Source: Fodinibacter sp045807225 (GTDB lineage Bacteria > Actinomycetota > Actinomycetes > Actinomycetales > Dermatophilaceae). From it: a stretch of DNA of 6,823 bases. Under the pieces are notes generated by a model. That model had not been told where the DNA came from and ran no database searches. It was given only the letters and a program-made list of their open reading frames with translations. The DNA lies in contig JBJMHU010000174.1 in assembly GCA_045807225.1 (NCBI GenBank), forward strand, positions 1 through 6,823, in the 5' to 3' direction. Shown one piece after another: positions 1-6,228 of the stretch; position 1 is the first letter of the stretch; each line of letters begins with the position of its first letter. Both the position numbers and the translations under genes were made by a program.

Positions 1-33
1 CAGGAGACCACCGACCAGAGGGCCCCCGCATGA
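1..33 (+). CDS. possible 3' end of an upstream gene (partial)
   Basis: Reading from base 1, one frame stays open for ten codons (QETTDQRAPA) and stops at a TGA at 31-33. That stop overlaps the ATG of the amidohydrolase gene in an ATGA arrangement, the same junction seen between the amidohydrolase and the next gene. This suggests the tail of an upstream gene translated together with the amidohydrolase. Ten open codons mean little in GC-rich DNA, so the call rests mostly on the junction. Nothing can be said about the product. Confidence 0.4.
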   Translation, partial: QETTDQRAPA

Positions 34-1379
34 CCCGGGTCCGCATCGAGAACGCGACCTACCTGGTCACGGTCAACGACACCGACGACGTCCTGGCCGA
101 CGCAACACTCCTGGTCGACCACGGGGTCGTCACCGAGATCACCGCCCGCCACGCCGGCCCGACGAGCGACGCCGCCGACGAGGTCGTCATCGACGCCCGC
201 GGCAAGCTGGTGATGCCGGGTCTGGTGAACCTCCACACCCACCTGCCGATGACCCTGCTGAGGGGCCTGGCGGAGAACCTCGACCTCGACGGGTTCCTCC
301 AGCGCCTCTGGGCGGCGGAGGCGGCGGTGATGGACCCCGACACCGTCGAGCTCGGCGCGACCCTGGGCGCCCTCGAGAGCCTGCTCGGCGGGTGCACGAC
401 GCAGCTCGACATGTACTTCCACCACGAGCGGACCCACCGCGGGGCGGTGGCCGCCGGCAGCCGCCACGTCATCGGCCCGGTGTTCTTCGACGGCCCCGGC
501 CCCGACGGCCTGGCGTGGCCGGAGCGCCTCGCCGGCCTGCGCGACTGGCCGGCGCTGCTCGACGAGATCGGCGGGCCGCAGGTCCCCGTCGCCGCGATGC
601 CGCACGCCACCTACACCTGCTCCCCCGACAACCTCGCCGAGGTCGTCACCACCCTGCGCGAGGTGCTCGCCGCCACCGGCCGCCCCGGCCTGCTCACCAC
701 CCATGTCTCCGAGACCGCGGCCGAGAACGCCGGCATCCGCGAGCGCTACGACGCCACCCCCACCGAGCTGCTCGGCCGCACCGGCTGGCTCGAGCCCGAC
801 CTGCCCATGGTGCTGGCGCACGGCGTGCACCTCACCGAGGACGACCGGGCGCTCGTGGCGGCGGCCGGTGCCGCCATCGGGCACTGCCCCGGCTCGAACC
901 TCAAGCTCGCCAGCGGCGCCCTGCACTGGGAGGAGGTGCGCGACAGCGGCATCCGGCTCGGTGTCGGCACCGACGGCTGCTCCAGCTCCAACGACCTCGA
1001 CATGTGGCAGGCCATGCGCCAGGTGGCGCTCGTGGCCCGCCTCACGAGCGGCCGCCCCGACATCGCGAGCGCCACCGAGGTGCTGCGGGCGGCGACGGTC
1101 GACGGGGCCCGTGCCCTGGGCCTCGGCGACGCGATCGGCTCGGTGGAGGTCGGCAAGCGCGCCGACCTGGTGCTCCTCGACCTGTCCGCGCCGCACCTCA
1201 CGCCGGTGCACGACGTGGCGGCGCTGCTGGTGTTCGCGGCGGGTCGCGGTGACGTCACGGACGTGCTGGTCGACGGCCGTGCGGTCGTGCGCGACCGGCG
1301 CGGCACCCGGCTCGACGCCGCCGACCTGCTCTCGCGCGCCCGTGCGCGCGGTGAGGTGGCCCGGGCGGCGGCCGGATGA
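30..1379 (+). CDS. amidohydrolase, TrzN/SsnA/MTA-SAH deaminase-like
   Basis: Predicted cytoplasmic metal-dependent hydrolase of the amidohydrolase superfamily (COG0402 type), 449 residues, the usual full length. Visible motifs: the metal-binding HTH pair (H69, H71) followed by the PMTLLRG stretch typical of MTA/SAH deaminases; LDMYFHHE near 127-133; TTHVSE with metal ligand H225 and E228 as likely proton shuttle; LAHGVHL with H264 and H267; HCPGSNLKLASG at 285-296; and GTDGCSSSNDLDM with metal ligand D315. The C-terminus returns to the small beta domain (GKRADLVLLDL at 375-385). Known relatives deaminate adenosine-like nucleosides, guanine or related purines, pterins, or dechlorinate triazines; the motifs are closest to the 5'-methylthioadenosine/S-adenosylhomocysteine deaminases, but the substrate is not determined. 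The ATG start has an AGAGGG at 17-22, 7 nt upstream, and probably overlaps an upstream stop. The nearby nucleoside-type importer supports a purine-like substrate. Family call is very secure, substrate is not. Confidence 0.95.
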   Translation: MTRVRIENATYLVTVNDTDDVLADATLLVDHGVVTEITARHAGPTSDAADEVVIDARGKLVMPGLVNLHTHLPMTLLRGLAENLDLDGFLQRLWAAEAAVMDPDTVELGATLGALESLLGGCTTQLDMYFHHERTHRGAVAAGSRHVIGPVFFDGPGPDGLAWPERLAGLRDWPALLDEIGGPQVPVAAMPHATYTCSPDNLAEVVTTLREVLAATGRPGLLTTHVSETAAENAGIRERYDATPTELLGRTGWLEPDLPMVLAHGVHLTEDDRALVAAAGAAIGHCPGSNLKLASGALHWEEVRDSGIRLGVGTDGCSSSNDLDMWQAMRQVALVARLTSGRPDIASATEVLRAATVDGARALGLGDAIGSVEVGKRADLVLLDLSAPHLTPVHDVAALLVFAAGRGDVTDVLVDGRAVVRDRRGTRLDAADLLSRARARGEVARAAAG

Positions 1380-1843
1380 GGCAGGAGTCCGCGGAGCAGG
1401 TCGTCGCCCGCCTGAAGATGCAGCCGATCCCCGAGGAGGGCGCCTGGTTCGTGGCCGGGCCTCGAACGCAGGGCCTGAACGGAATCACCGTGCTGCTCAC
1501 CGACCAGCCCGACGGCTTCTCGGCGATGCACCGGCTCACCGGCGACGAGGGCTGGCAGTGGCTCGCCGGCGACCCCGCCGCCCTACTGCGGCTGCGGCCC
1601 GGCGGCTCCGGCGTGCTCAACTACGTCGGCGCGTCCACCAGCCAGTTCCTCGTGCGCCGGGGCACCTGGATGGGCGCCTCCACCCTGGGCGAATGGACCC
1701 TGCTGGCGTGCTGGTGCTCCCCGGCCTTCCGCCCCGAGCACTTCGAGCTCGGCGACCGCACCCTTCTGACCGCCGGCTACCCCTCCTACTCCGCCGAGAT
1801 CGCCGCCCTCACCCGCGACGAGCCGGTCGGGCGGATGCGGTGA
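1376..1843 (+). CDS. cupin_5/DUF985-type small protein
   Basis: A 155-residue soluble protein with no signal peptide or membrane segment. It resembles the DUF985/cupin_5 family of small single-domain beta-barrels. The family pattern is visible in order: LKMQPIPEEGAWF (13-25), TVLLTDQPDGFSAMHRL (38-54), DEGWQWLAGDP (57-67), the barrel strand LLRLRPGG (70-77), FLVRRGTWMGA (91-101), and an end containing FRPEHFELGDR (118-128) with a YP at 135-136. H52, E58 and W60 sit where the family has its conserved H...DE.W core; the next position is Q61 where I recall a histidine in many members, so metal binding is doubtful. The function of the family is poorly known; some relatives bind nucleotide-like or sugar-like ligands. 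The ATG overlaps the amidohydrolase stop (ATGA), and no close Shine-Dalgarno is seen, so translation probably depends on the upstream gene. It is likely an accessory to the amidohydrolase and SDR pathway. Confidence 0.85.
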   Translation: MRQESAEQVVARLKMQPIPEEGAWFVAGPRTQGLNGITVLLTDQPDGFSAMHRLTGDEGWQWLAGDPAALLRLRPGGSGVLNYVGASTSQFLVRRGTWMGASTLGEWTLLACWCSPAFRPEHFELGDRTLLTAGYPSYSAEIAALTRDEPVGRMR

Positions 1844-1847
1844 CCCG

Positions 1848-2600
1848 GTGAGCGCTCTCGTCACCGGTGCCAGCGGCGGGCTGGGCCGGGTCATCGCCCT
1901 GACGCTGGCCGAGGCGGGGCACGACATCGGCGTGCACTACCGCGGCGACGCCGAGGGCGCCGCGGCCGCGGTCGCGGACATCACGGCATCCGGATGCCGT
2001 GCCGTCGCCCTCCACGCGAACCTCGCCGTCGACGACGCCACCGCGCTGGATGCCGCGTGCGACCGCCTGCTCGACGCCTGCACCGAGGCGGTGGGCGCGC
2101 CCGACGTCGTCGTGCTCAACGCGTTCCCGCAGGACCTCCTCGAGTGGGATGCCCTCGACACCGCCGCCTGGGACGCGTTCAACAGGGCCGGACTGCGCCC
2201 GACCACCGCTCTGCTGCACCGCGCCGCCGCCCGGCTCGGCGAGGGCGGTGTCATCGTCGTCGTCGGCTCGATCGAGGGGCTGCGCCCGGCCCCCGCCCAC
2301 ACGCCGTATGCCGTCGCCAAGGCGGCGCTGCACCACCTCACCGCCGCGGCGGCCGCGCAGCTGGGGGCGCGCGGCATCCGGGTGGTGGCCGTCGCGCCCG
2401 GCCTGGTCGACCGCGAGGGCCTGGAGCAGGCGTGGCCGGACGGGGTCGAGCGCTACCGCCGGGCCTCGGCGCTGGGCCGGCCGGTCACCGCCCGGGAGGT
2501 CGCCGCGACGGTGGCGTTCCTCGCCTCACCAGGTGCTTCCGGCATCACCGGCACCACCATCCCCATCGACGCCGGGTGGTCCTCGATGCCCGGTTGGTGA
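1848..2600 (+). CDS. short-chain dehydrogenase/reductase (classical SDR)
   Basis: A 250-residue cytoplasmic NAD(P)-dependent oxidoreductase with a Rossmann fold, the usual length for a classical SDR. The dinucleotide-binding motif TGASGGLG is at 6-13, and the catalytic tetrad can be assigned as N112, S141, Y154 and K158 (TPYAVAKAAL at 152-161). The PG turn (VAPGLV, 182-187) and the C-terminal SGITGTTIPIDAGW (231-244) are typical. The usual NNAG segment after beta strand 4 is changed to LNAF at 90-93. The GVHYRGD segment at 28-34 resembles NADP-using members such as pteridine reductases and FabG-like enzymes, but substrate cannot be assigned. The GTG start is 4 nt after the cupin stop, is needed to place the glycine motif near the N-terminus, and has no good Shine-Dalgarno, suggesting coupled translation. 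It is the last gene of the left block. An 'oxoacyl-ACP reductase' label would be over-specific. Confidence 0.93.
   Translation: MSALVTGASGGLGRVIALTLAEAGHDIGVHYRGDAEGAAAAVADITASGCRAVALHANLAVDDATALDAACDRLLDACTEAVGAPDVVVLNAFPQDLLEWDALDTAAWDAFNRAGLRPTTALLHRAAARLGEGGVIVVVGSIEGLRPAPAHTPYAVAKAALHHLTAAAAAQLGARGIRVVAVAPGLVDREGLEQAWPDGVERYRRASALGRPVTAREVAATVAFLASPGASGITGTTIPIDAGWSSMPGW
1982..2001 (+). repeat. 20-bp perfect palindrome inside the SDR gene
   Basis: Bases 1982-2001 form a perfect 10+10 bp palindrome with no spacer, built from CACGGCATCC and its reverse complement. It lies early in the SDR coding region (around residues 46-52) and uses codons such as GCA and GGA that are scarce elsewhere in these genes. 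It could be an operator, a DNA-modification target or chance; no role is shown. Confidence 0.6.
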
Positions 2601-2628
2601 GTTCCGCCAGTGCGAGGCAGTCCGCTTC

Positions 2629-2655
2629 GTCACCTCCCCCCTCTGGCGAGGTAAC
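2629..2655 (+). repeat. weak inverted repeat after the SDR gene
   Basis: GTCACCTC at 2629-2636 can pair with GAGGTAAC at 2648-2655 in 7 of 8 positions around an 11-nt loop, with two further C-G pairs possible inside. It starts 28 nt past the SDR stop. No T-run follows. It may be a weak terminator for the left operon; its right arm overlaps the proposed GlnR-type box, so it could also be part of an operator. A competing fold pairs CCCCCT at 2637-2642 with AGGGGG at 2674-2679. Confidence 0.25.
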
Positions 2656-2666
2656 GACCCGGCAAC
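2651..2666 (+). promoter_or_regulatory. candidate GlnR-type nitrogen-regulator box
   Basis: The sequence reads GTAAC, six bases, GCAAC. The actinobacterial GlnR consensus as I know it is GTnAC-N6-GAAAC, so only one defined position differs. The same stretch holds a direct repeat AACGAC at 2653-2658 and 2664-2669 with an 11-nt period. It lies about 60 nt upstream of the start expected from the proposed -10 at 2706-2711, a reasonable place for an activator. Short motifs of this kind occur by chance, so the call is tentative. Confidence 0.35.
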
Positions 2667-2705
2667 GACACTCAGGGGGCCGTCAGTGCGGCGCAGCGCA
2701 GGCCA

Positions 2706-2711
2706 TAGCAT
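2706..2711 (+). promoter_or_regulatory. possible -10 element for the lipoprotein gene
   Basis: TAGCAT matches TATAAT at four positions, including the two most important (A2 and T6). It would place the transcript start near 2717-2718, leaving a leader of about 30 nt before the ATG at 2747. No recognisable -35 lies 16-18 nt upstream, as can be the case for promoters that need an activator. Confidence 0.35.
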
Positions 2712-2733
2712 CTGCATGTCTGACCCGATCTCC

Positions 2734-2739
2734 AAGGAG
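2734..2739 (+). promoter_or_regulatory. strong ribosome binding site of the lipoprotein gene
   Basis: AAGGAG ends 7 nt before the ATG at 2747. It is the best Shine-Dalgarno in the window and sits in a locally AT-rich patch (GAATTTTG). It fixes this ATG as the start even though the same frame is open far upstream, and fits a highly expressed binding protein. Confidence 0.9.
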
Positions 2740-2746
2740 AATTTTG

Positions 2747-3835
2747 ATGAAGTCCTCGCGTTACCTGGTCGTGGTGCCTGCGGCGCTCGCCCTCGCCCTG
2801 GCGGGCTGTGGCGGCAGCACCGGCGCCTCCGACACCCCCGCCGCTTCCGGCTCGACTGCGGCAGGTGCGCCCGCGGACGACTCGAACTGCGCCTCCCCCG
2901 ACGTCTACTGCATCGGCCTCGTGACCGACACCGGCAAGGTCGACGACAAGTCGTTCAACCAGTCCGCCCACGAGGGTGGCCAGGCCGCGGCCAAGCAGAC
3001 GAACGGGTTCTACAAGTACATCGAGACCCAGGACGCCAAGGACTACGCGGCGAACATCTCGCAGTTCACCAACAAGAAGTACGACACGATCATCACCGTC
3101 GGCTTCCTGATGGCCGACGCCACGACCGCGGCCGCCAAGGCCAACCCCACCACGCGCTTCATCGGCGTCGACCAGGGCTACGACGCCAAGAAGGTCACCG
3201 AGAAGAACGTCACCGGGCTGGTCTTCCCCGAGGACCAGGCGGGCTACGGCGCCGGCTACCTCGCCGGCCTGATGACCAAGACCAACAAGCTCGGCCAGGT
3301 GCTCGGCCTCGAGATCCCGCCGGTGCAGAAGTACGCCAAGGGCTTCGAGGCGGGCGCCAAGGCCGCCAACCCGAAGGTCACCGTCGCCACCGTCTACCAC
3401 CCCGCCGCCGACAACGCGTTCAACGACCCGGTATGGGGCGCCGGCGAGGCCAAGAAGCAGCTCGCCCAGGGCGCCGACATCATCTTCGGTGCGGGTGGCG
3501 GCACCGGCAACGGCGCCCTGCAGGAGGTCGCCAAGACCTCCGGTGCGGGCACCGACAAGTTCTGCATCGGTGTCGACCTCGACCAGTGGGACACCGTGCC
3601 CGCCGCCCAGCCGTGCCTCGTCACCTCGGCGATGAAGCTCATCAGCGAGGGTGTCACCCAGACCGCCGTCAAGGCCAAGGACGGCGACTTCACCGAGCTG
3701 CAGACCCTCGGCAAGGCCGGCCTCGCGCCGTACCACGACTTCGAGTCGGTCGTCCCGGCCGACGTCAAGAGCAAGGTCGACGAGGTCGTCAAGCAGATGG
3801 AGGCCGGCACGCTGCAGACCGGCGTCACCCTCTGA
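2747..3835 (+). CDS. BMP/PnrA-family ABC transporter substrate-binding lipoprotein
   Basis: Extracellular, membrane-anchored binding protein of a nucleoside-type ABC importer, 362 residues. A lipoprotein signal peptide runs 1-20 (MKSSR, then a hydrophobic core), with lipobox LAGC at 18-21 and C21 as the lipidated residue; a flexible Gly/Ser/Ala/Thr-rich linker follows to about 45. The BMP family (PF02608; PnrA/TmpC, Med) signature is at 57-74: GLVTDTGKVDDKSFNQSA. Other family features are the repeated Gly-rich turns (YGAGYLAGLM, 167-176), GADIIFGAGGGTGNGALQE (242-260), GVDLDQW (275-281) and the TSAMK stretch ending at K297. Known members bind purine or other nucleosides; exact ligand unknown. 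Besides C21 there are four cysteines, C48, C55, C273 and C290, which could form two disulfides outside the cell. The start is fixed by the signal peptide and AAGGAG. Two hairpins follow the stop and separate it from the permease genes it serves. Confidence 0.95.
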   Translation: MKSSRYLVVVPAALALALAGCGGSTGASDTPAASGSTAAGAPADDSNCASPDVYCIGLVTDTGKVDDKSFNQSAHEGGQAAAKQTNGFYKYIETQDAKDYAANISQFTNKKYDTIITVGFLMADATTAAAKANPTTRFIGVDQGYDAKKVTEKNVTGLVFPEDQAGYGAGYLAGLMTKTNKLGQVLGLEIPPVQKYAKGFEAGAKAANPKVTVATVYHPAADNAFNDPVWGAGEAKKQLAQGADIIFGAGGGTGNGALQEVAKTSGAGTDKFCIGVDLDQWDTVPAAQPCLVTSAMKLISEGVTQTAVKAKDGDFTELQTLGKAGLAPYHDFESVVPADVKSKVDEVVKQMEAGTLQTGVTL

Positions 3836-3848
3836 CCGAGGTGACCAC

Positions 3849-3870
3849 GGGTCGCGCCCACGCGTGACCC
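3849..3870 (+). terminator. first of two tandem hairpins after the lipoprotein gene
   Basis: GGGTCGCGC at 3849-3857 pairs with GCGTGACCC at 3862-3870: nine pairs, one of them G-U, around a 4-nt loop, starting 13 nt past the stop. No T-run follows. With the stronger hairpin just downstream it may act in termination or protect the 3' end of the lipoprotein message. Confidence 0.45.
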
Positions 3871-3885
3871 CCGCCTGCTGAACAC

Positions 3886-3916
3886 GGGGGCGGGCACCCA
3901 CCGGGTGCCCGCCCTC
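3886..3916 (+). terminator. strong GC-rich hairpin, likely terminator or attenuator
   Basis: GGGCGGGCACCC at 3888-3899 pairs perfectly with GGGTGCCCGCCC at 3903-3914 (12 bp) around a 3-nt loop; a G-U and a G-C pair extend it outward to 3886 and 3916. It lacks a T-run, as many actinobacterial terminators do. It lies between the lipoprotein gene and the permease genes, so it would reduce read-through or stabilise the upstream message, giving more binding protein than membrane components. Confidence 0.7.
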
Positions 3917-4013
3917 CGTGCGTCGCAACCGGGTCGGTACCTTCGTGGCGGCCGGTCCACGACGCCGCAGCACCCCGACAGCACCGGGTCACGACCGAGC
4001 CGTCCCGCACCTT

Positions 4014-4040
4014 TTGCCCGAGGGCCCGACACGCAACACT
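4014..4040 (+). promoter_or_regulatory. weak candidate promoter for the permease genes
   Basis: TTGCCC at 4014-4019 resembles a -35 (4 of 6) and AACACT at 4035-4040 is a poor -10 (A2 and T6 only) at a short 15-nt spacing. Another possible -10 is TACCTT at 3938-3943, without a -35. If neither works, the permeases depend on read-through past the hairpins. The rest of the 232-nt gap (3836-4067) shows only a small 6-bp stem at 3943-3962. Confidence 0.2.
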
Positions 4041-4059
4041 GTGGGCACCGACCGACATT

Positions 4060-4063
4060 GGAG
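4060..4063 (+). promoter_or_regulatory. ribosome binding site deciding the first permease start
   Basis: GGAG lies 4 nt before the ATG at 4068, somewhat close but the only Shine-Dalgarno in the area. It favours 4068 over an in-frame GTG at 3918, which would begin next to the terminator-like hairpin and add 50 Arg/Pro-rich residues unlike a permease. Confidence 0.7.
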
Positions 4064-4067
4064 TCAC

Positions 4068-5225
4068 ATGTCCGAGACACCCACGGTGGCCGAGCAGGCC
4101 GCCGCCTCGCCGCCACCCGAAGGGCCCGAGACCGACGGCACCCGGCCCGACCGGCAGCCGCTGGCGTTCCTGCTCACGCACCAGAGCGGTGTCGTCATCG
4201 TCGTGGCGCTGGTCATCGCGCTGGCCATCGGCGCGCTGCTGATCCGGCTGCAGGGGGTGGCCCCCCTCTACGCGTACGAGACGCTGATCAAGCAGGCGCT
4301 CTTCGTGCCCGACGGCCTGACCCGCACGCTGCAGAAGACCGCTCCGCTGGTGCTCACCGGCCTGGCCGTCGTGCTGCCGCTGCGGGTGGGCCTGTTCAAC
4401 ATCGGTGGCCAGGGCCAGCTCATCTTCGGTGCGATGTTCGGCGCGTGGGTCGCCTACGCGGCCGGTGGCTACGGCATCCTCGGTGCGGCGCTCGGCATGG
4501 TCGCCGGCATCGTGGCCGGCGCCTTCGTCGGCTGGATCGCGGGTGTGCTCAAGGCGACGCGCGGGGTGCACGAGGTCATCACCACGATCATGCTCAACTA
4601 CATCGCCGCGGGCGTCACCTGGTGGCTGGTCACCGGGCCGCTGCAGGCCGAGGGCTCCAAGACCAGCGGCATCCCGCAGACCGAGCTGATCCCCGACTCG
4701 GCGCAGGTCGGGGCCGTCGCGAAGATCCCGATCGGGTTCGTCATCGCCGTCGTCCTCGCGGTCGCCTGCTGGTGGATGCTGTCGCGCAGCACCCTGGGCT
4801 TCCGGTTCAACACCGTCGGCGCCAACAAGCACGCGGCCCGCTACGCCGGCATCAACATCAGCCGGATCGTCACGCTCTCGATGGTGCTCGGCGGTGGCCT
4901 GGCCGGCCTGGCCGGCGCGCTCGAGGCCGAGGGCACGCTGTTCCGGTTCGAGCCGGCCGTCGGCGGCACCCTGGGCTTCGACGGCATCACCATCGCGCTG
5001 CTCGCCCGGGCCAACCCCTTGGCGACCATCCCGGCCGCGTTCCTGGTCGGGGTGCTGCGCACCGGCGCCGCCGGCCTGCAGTTCGAGACCGGCATCGCCC
5101 CCGAGGTGGTCGACGTGCTGCTCGCGATGATCCTGCTCTTCGTCTCGATCCCCGTGCTCGGCAAGTGGATCTTCCGCAGCCGCGCCGACAAGGTCAGCGC
5201 CGCGTCGACGAGCTGGGGGAACTGA
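4068..5225 (+). CDS. BMP-type nucleoside ABC transporter permease (first)
   Basis: Integral inner-membrane subunit of the importer, 385 residues, of the BPD_transp_2 (branched-chain amino acid/ribose/nucleoside) permease family, similar in type to YufP/PnrC-like proteins. A cytoplasmic N-terminal tail of about 38 residues, rich in Glu, Pro and Ala, precedes the first membrane segment (41-60). Further hydrophobic segments lie near 93-105, 116-132, 136-160, 172-189, 220-238, 266-284, 305-333 and 348-368. The family signature VGLFNIGGQGQLIFGA is at 107-122, and GANKHAARYAGIN at 251-263 is the cytoplasmic coupling region expected to contact the ATPase. The end has the characteristic short loop GKWIFRSR (365-372). 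The ATG at 4068 is chosen from its GGAG and loss of an implausible extension. The next gene starts 1 nt after its stop, so the two permeases are co-translated and presumably form a heterodimer. Confidence 0.93.
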   Translation: MSETPTVAEQAAASPPPEGPETDGTRPDRQPLAFLLTHQSGVVIVVALVIALAIGALLIRLQGVAPLYAYETLIKQALFVPDGLTRTLQKTAPLVLTGLAVVLPLRVGLFNIGGQGQLIFGAMFGAWVAYAAGGYGILGAALGMVAGIVAGAFVGWIAGVLKATRGVHEVITTIMLNYIAAGVTWWLVTGPLQAEGSKTSGIPQTELIPDSAQVGAVAKIPIGFVIAVVLAVACWWMLSRSTLGFRFNTVGANKHAARYAGINISRIVTLSMVLGGGLAGLAGALEAEGTLFRFEPAVGGTLGFDGITIALLARANPLATIPAAFLVGVLRTGAAGLQFETGIAPEVVDVLLAMILLFVSIPVLGKWIFRSRADKVSAASTSWGN

Positions 5226-5226
5226 C

Positions 5227-6227
5227 GTGACGACCGAGTGGATCGCCAAGAACCGCACGACCCTCATCGTCACCGTGGTCGTGCTCGTCGCGGCCTACGT
5301 CTTCTACTACGCCAAGAACGACATCGCCCCCAGCATGTACACCTCGGCCTGGGGCTACGCCATCCCGCTGGTGCTCGCCGCCCTCGTCGGCGTCATCGGT
5401 GAGCGCTCGGGCGTGGTCAACATCGGCATCGAGGGCCAGATGCTGGTCGCAGCCTTCGCCGGCTTCTTCGCCGCCGCCTACAGCGGGTCGCTCATCGTGG
5501 GCGTGCTCGCCGGCATCGGCAGCGGGCTGATCCTCGGCGGGTTCCTCGCCTGGACCACCGTGAAGTGGCGGATGGACCAGATCATCGCCGGTGTCGTGCT
5601 CAACATCATCGCCACCGGCATCACCTCGTTCTACTACACACCGGGCAAGCTGCTGCCGGGGCTGATGCCGAACTTCGACATCCCGGTGCTGTCGAAGATC
5701 CCGCTCTTCGGGCCGGTCTTCTTCACCGGCACCAGCGTCTTCGCGGTGCTCGCCATCCTCGCGGCCCTGTTCGTGCACTTCGGCCTGTTCCACACCCGCT
5801 GGGGCCTGCGCACCCGGTCGGTCGGCGAGTACCCCTCGGCCGCCGACACCGCCGGCATCAACGTCGAGCGGCTGCGGCTGGTCAACGTCACCCTCGCGGG
5901 CTCGCTCGCCGGGTGCGCCGGCGTCTACCTGTCGATGGACGCGTCGAGCTCGTTCGAGCGCAACATGGTCGCCGGCCGCGGGTTCCTCGCGCTGGCCATC
6001 ATGATCATGGGCGCCTGGCGGCCGCTGCGGGCGTTCGTCATGGCGATCTTCTTCGGCTTCGTCAACGCCGTCGCCTCGCAGCTGCAGCAGAGCGGCAACA
6101 TCGACGTGCCCCCGCAGCTCACCGGCACCCTGCCGTTCGTCGTGACGATCATCGTCCTGGCGGTCGCGGCCGGCCGGGTGAGAGCACCAGGAGCCGTCGG
6201 ACAGCCGTACATCAAGGGAGACGAGTG

Positions 6228-6228
<1 letters not shown>
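5227..6228 (+). CDS. BMP-type nucleoside ABC transporter permease (second)
   Basis: Second membrane subunit of the same importer, 333 residues, BPD_transp_2 family, YufQ/PnrD-like in type. The most diagnostic stretch is GERSGVVNIGIEGQML at 58-73, followed by AGGF-type small-residue helices. Hydrophobic segments lie near 13-27, 43-57, 71-88, 88-110, 118-136, 168-187, 220-236, 252-263, 266-285 and 300-316. RSVGEYPSAADTAGINVERLR at about 197-217 is the cytoplasmic loop matching the coupling region, and GRGFLALAIMIMGAW at 250-264 is a conserved family segment. The GTG start lies one base after the first permease stop and has GGGGGA at 5215-5220 with 6 nt spacing. Its TGA overlaps the ATPase ATG by one base. 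Two permeases plus one ATPase fit a heterodimeric importer channel. Confidence 0.94.
6214..6220 (+). promoter_or_regulatory. ribosome binding site deciding the ATPase start
   Basis: AAGGGAG ends 7 nt before the ATG at 6228 and lies within the last codons of the second permease. Its strength and spacing support 6228 as the start despite the unusually long N-terminal extension this gives the ATPase. Confidence 0.8.

Noticed and set aside
2601..2746. Riboswitch (for example purine type) in the leader of the lipoprotein gene
   Set aside because: The predicted leader is only about 30 nt, and no conserved aptamer core is recognisable in the region.
2716..3867. ATG at 2716 in another frame, starting just near the predicted transcript start, as a leader peptide or leaderless gene
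   Set aside because: No Shine-Dalgarno, and it continues as an Arg/Pro/Gly-rich shadow of the lipoprotein gene rather than ending as a short leader.
3870..3894. Alternative stem CCCGCC (3870-3875) with GGCGGG (3889-3894), a possible antiterminator
   Set aside because: Only 6 bp with a 13-nt loop, far weaker than the 12-bp hairpin it would displace; no ligand-binding fold is evident.
2672..3973. Long open frame on the minus strand opposite the lipoprotein gene
   Set aside because: Low-complexity Gly/Val/Leu/Asp composition without motifs, fully overlapped by the recognisable BMP lipoprotein.
3918..4067. 50-residue N-terminal extension of the first permease from GTG at 3918
   Set aside because: Begins immediately after the hairpin, is Arg/Pro-rich and non-membrane, and has no ribosome binding site; ATG 4068 has GGAG.
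3825..5273. Long open frame on the minus strand (482 codons) opposite the first permease
   Set aside because: Its translation is dominated by Asp, Glu, Arg, His and Gly with no domain; it mirrors the GC-rich codons of the clear permease on the + strand.
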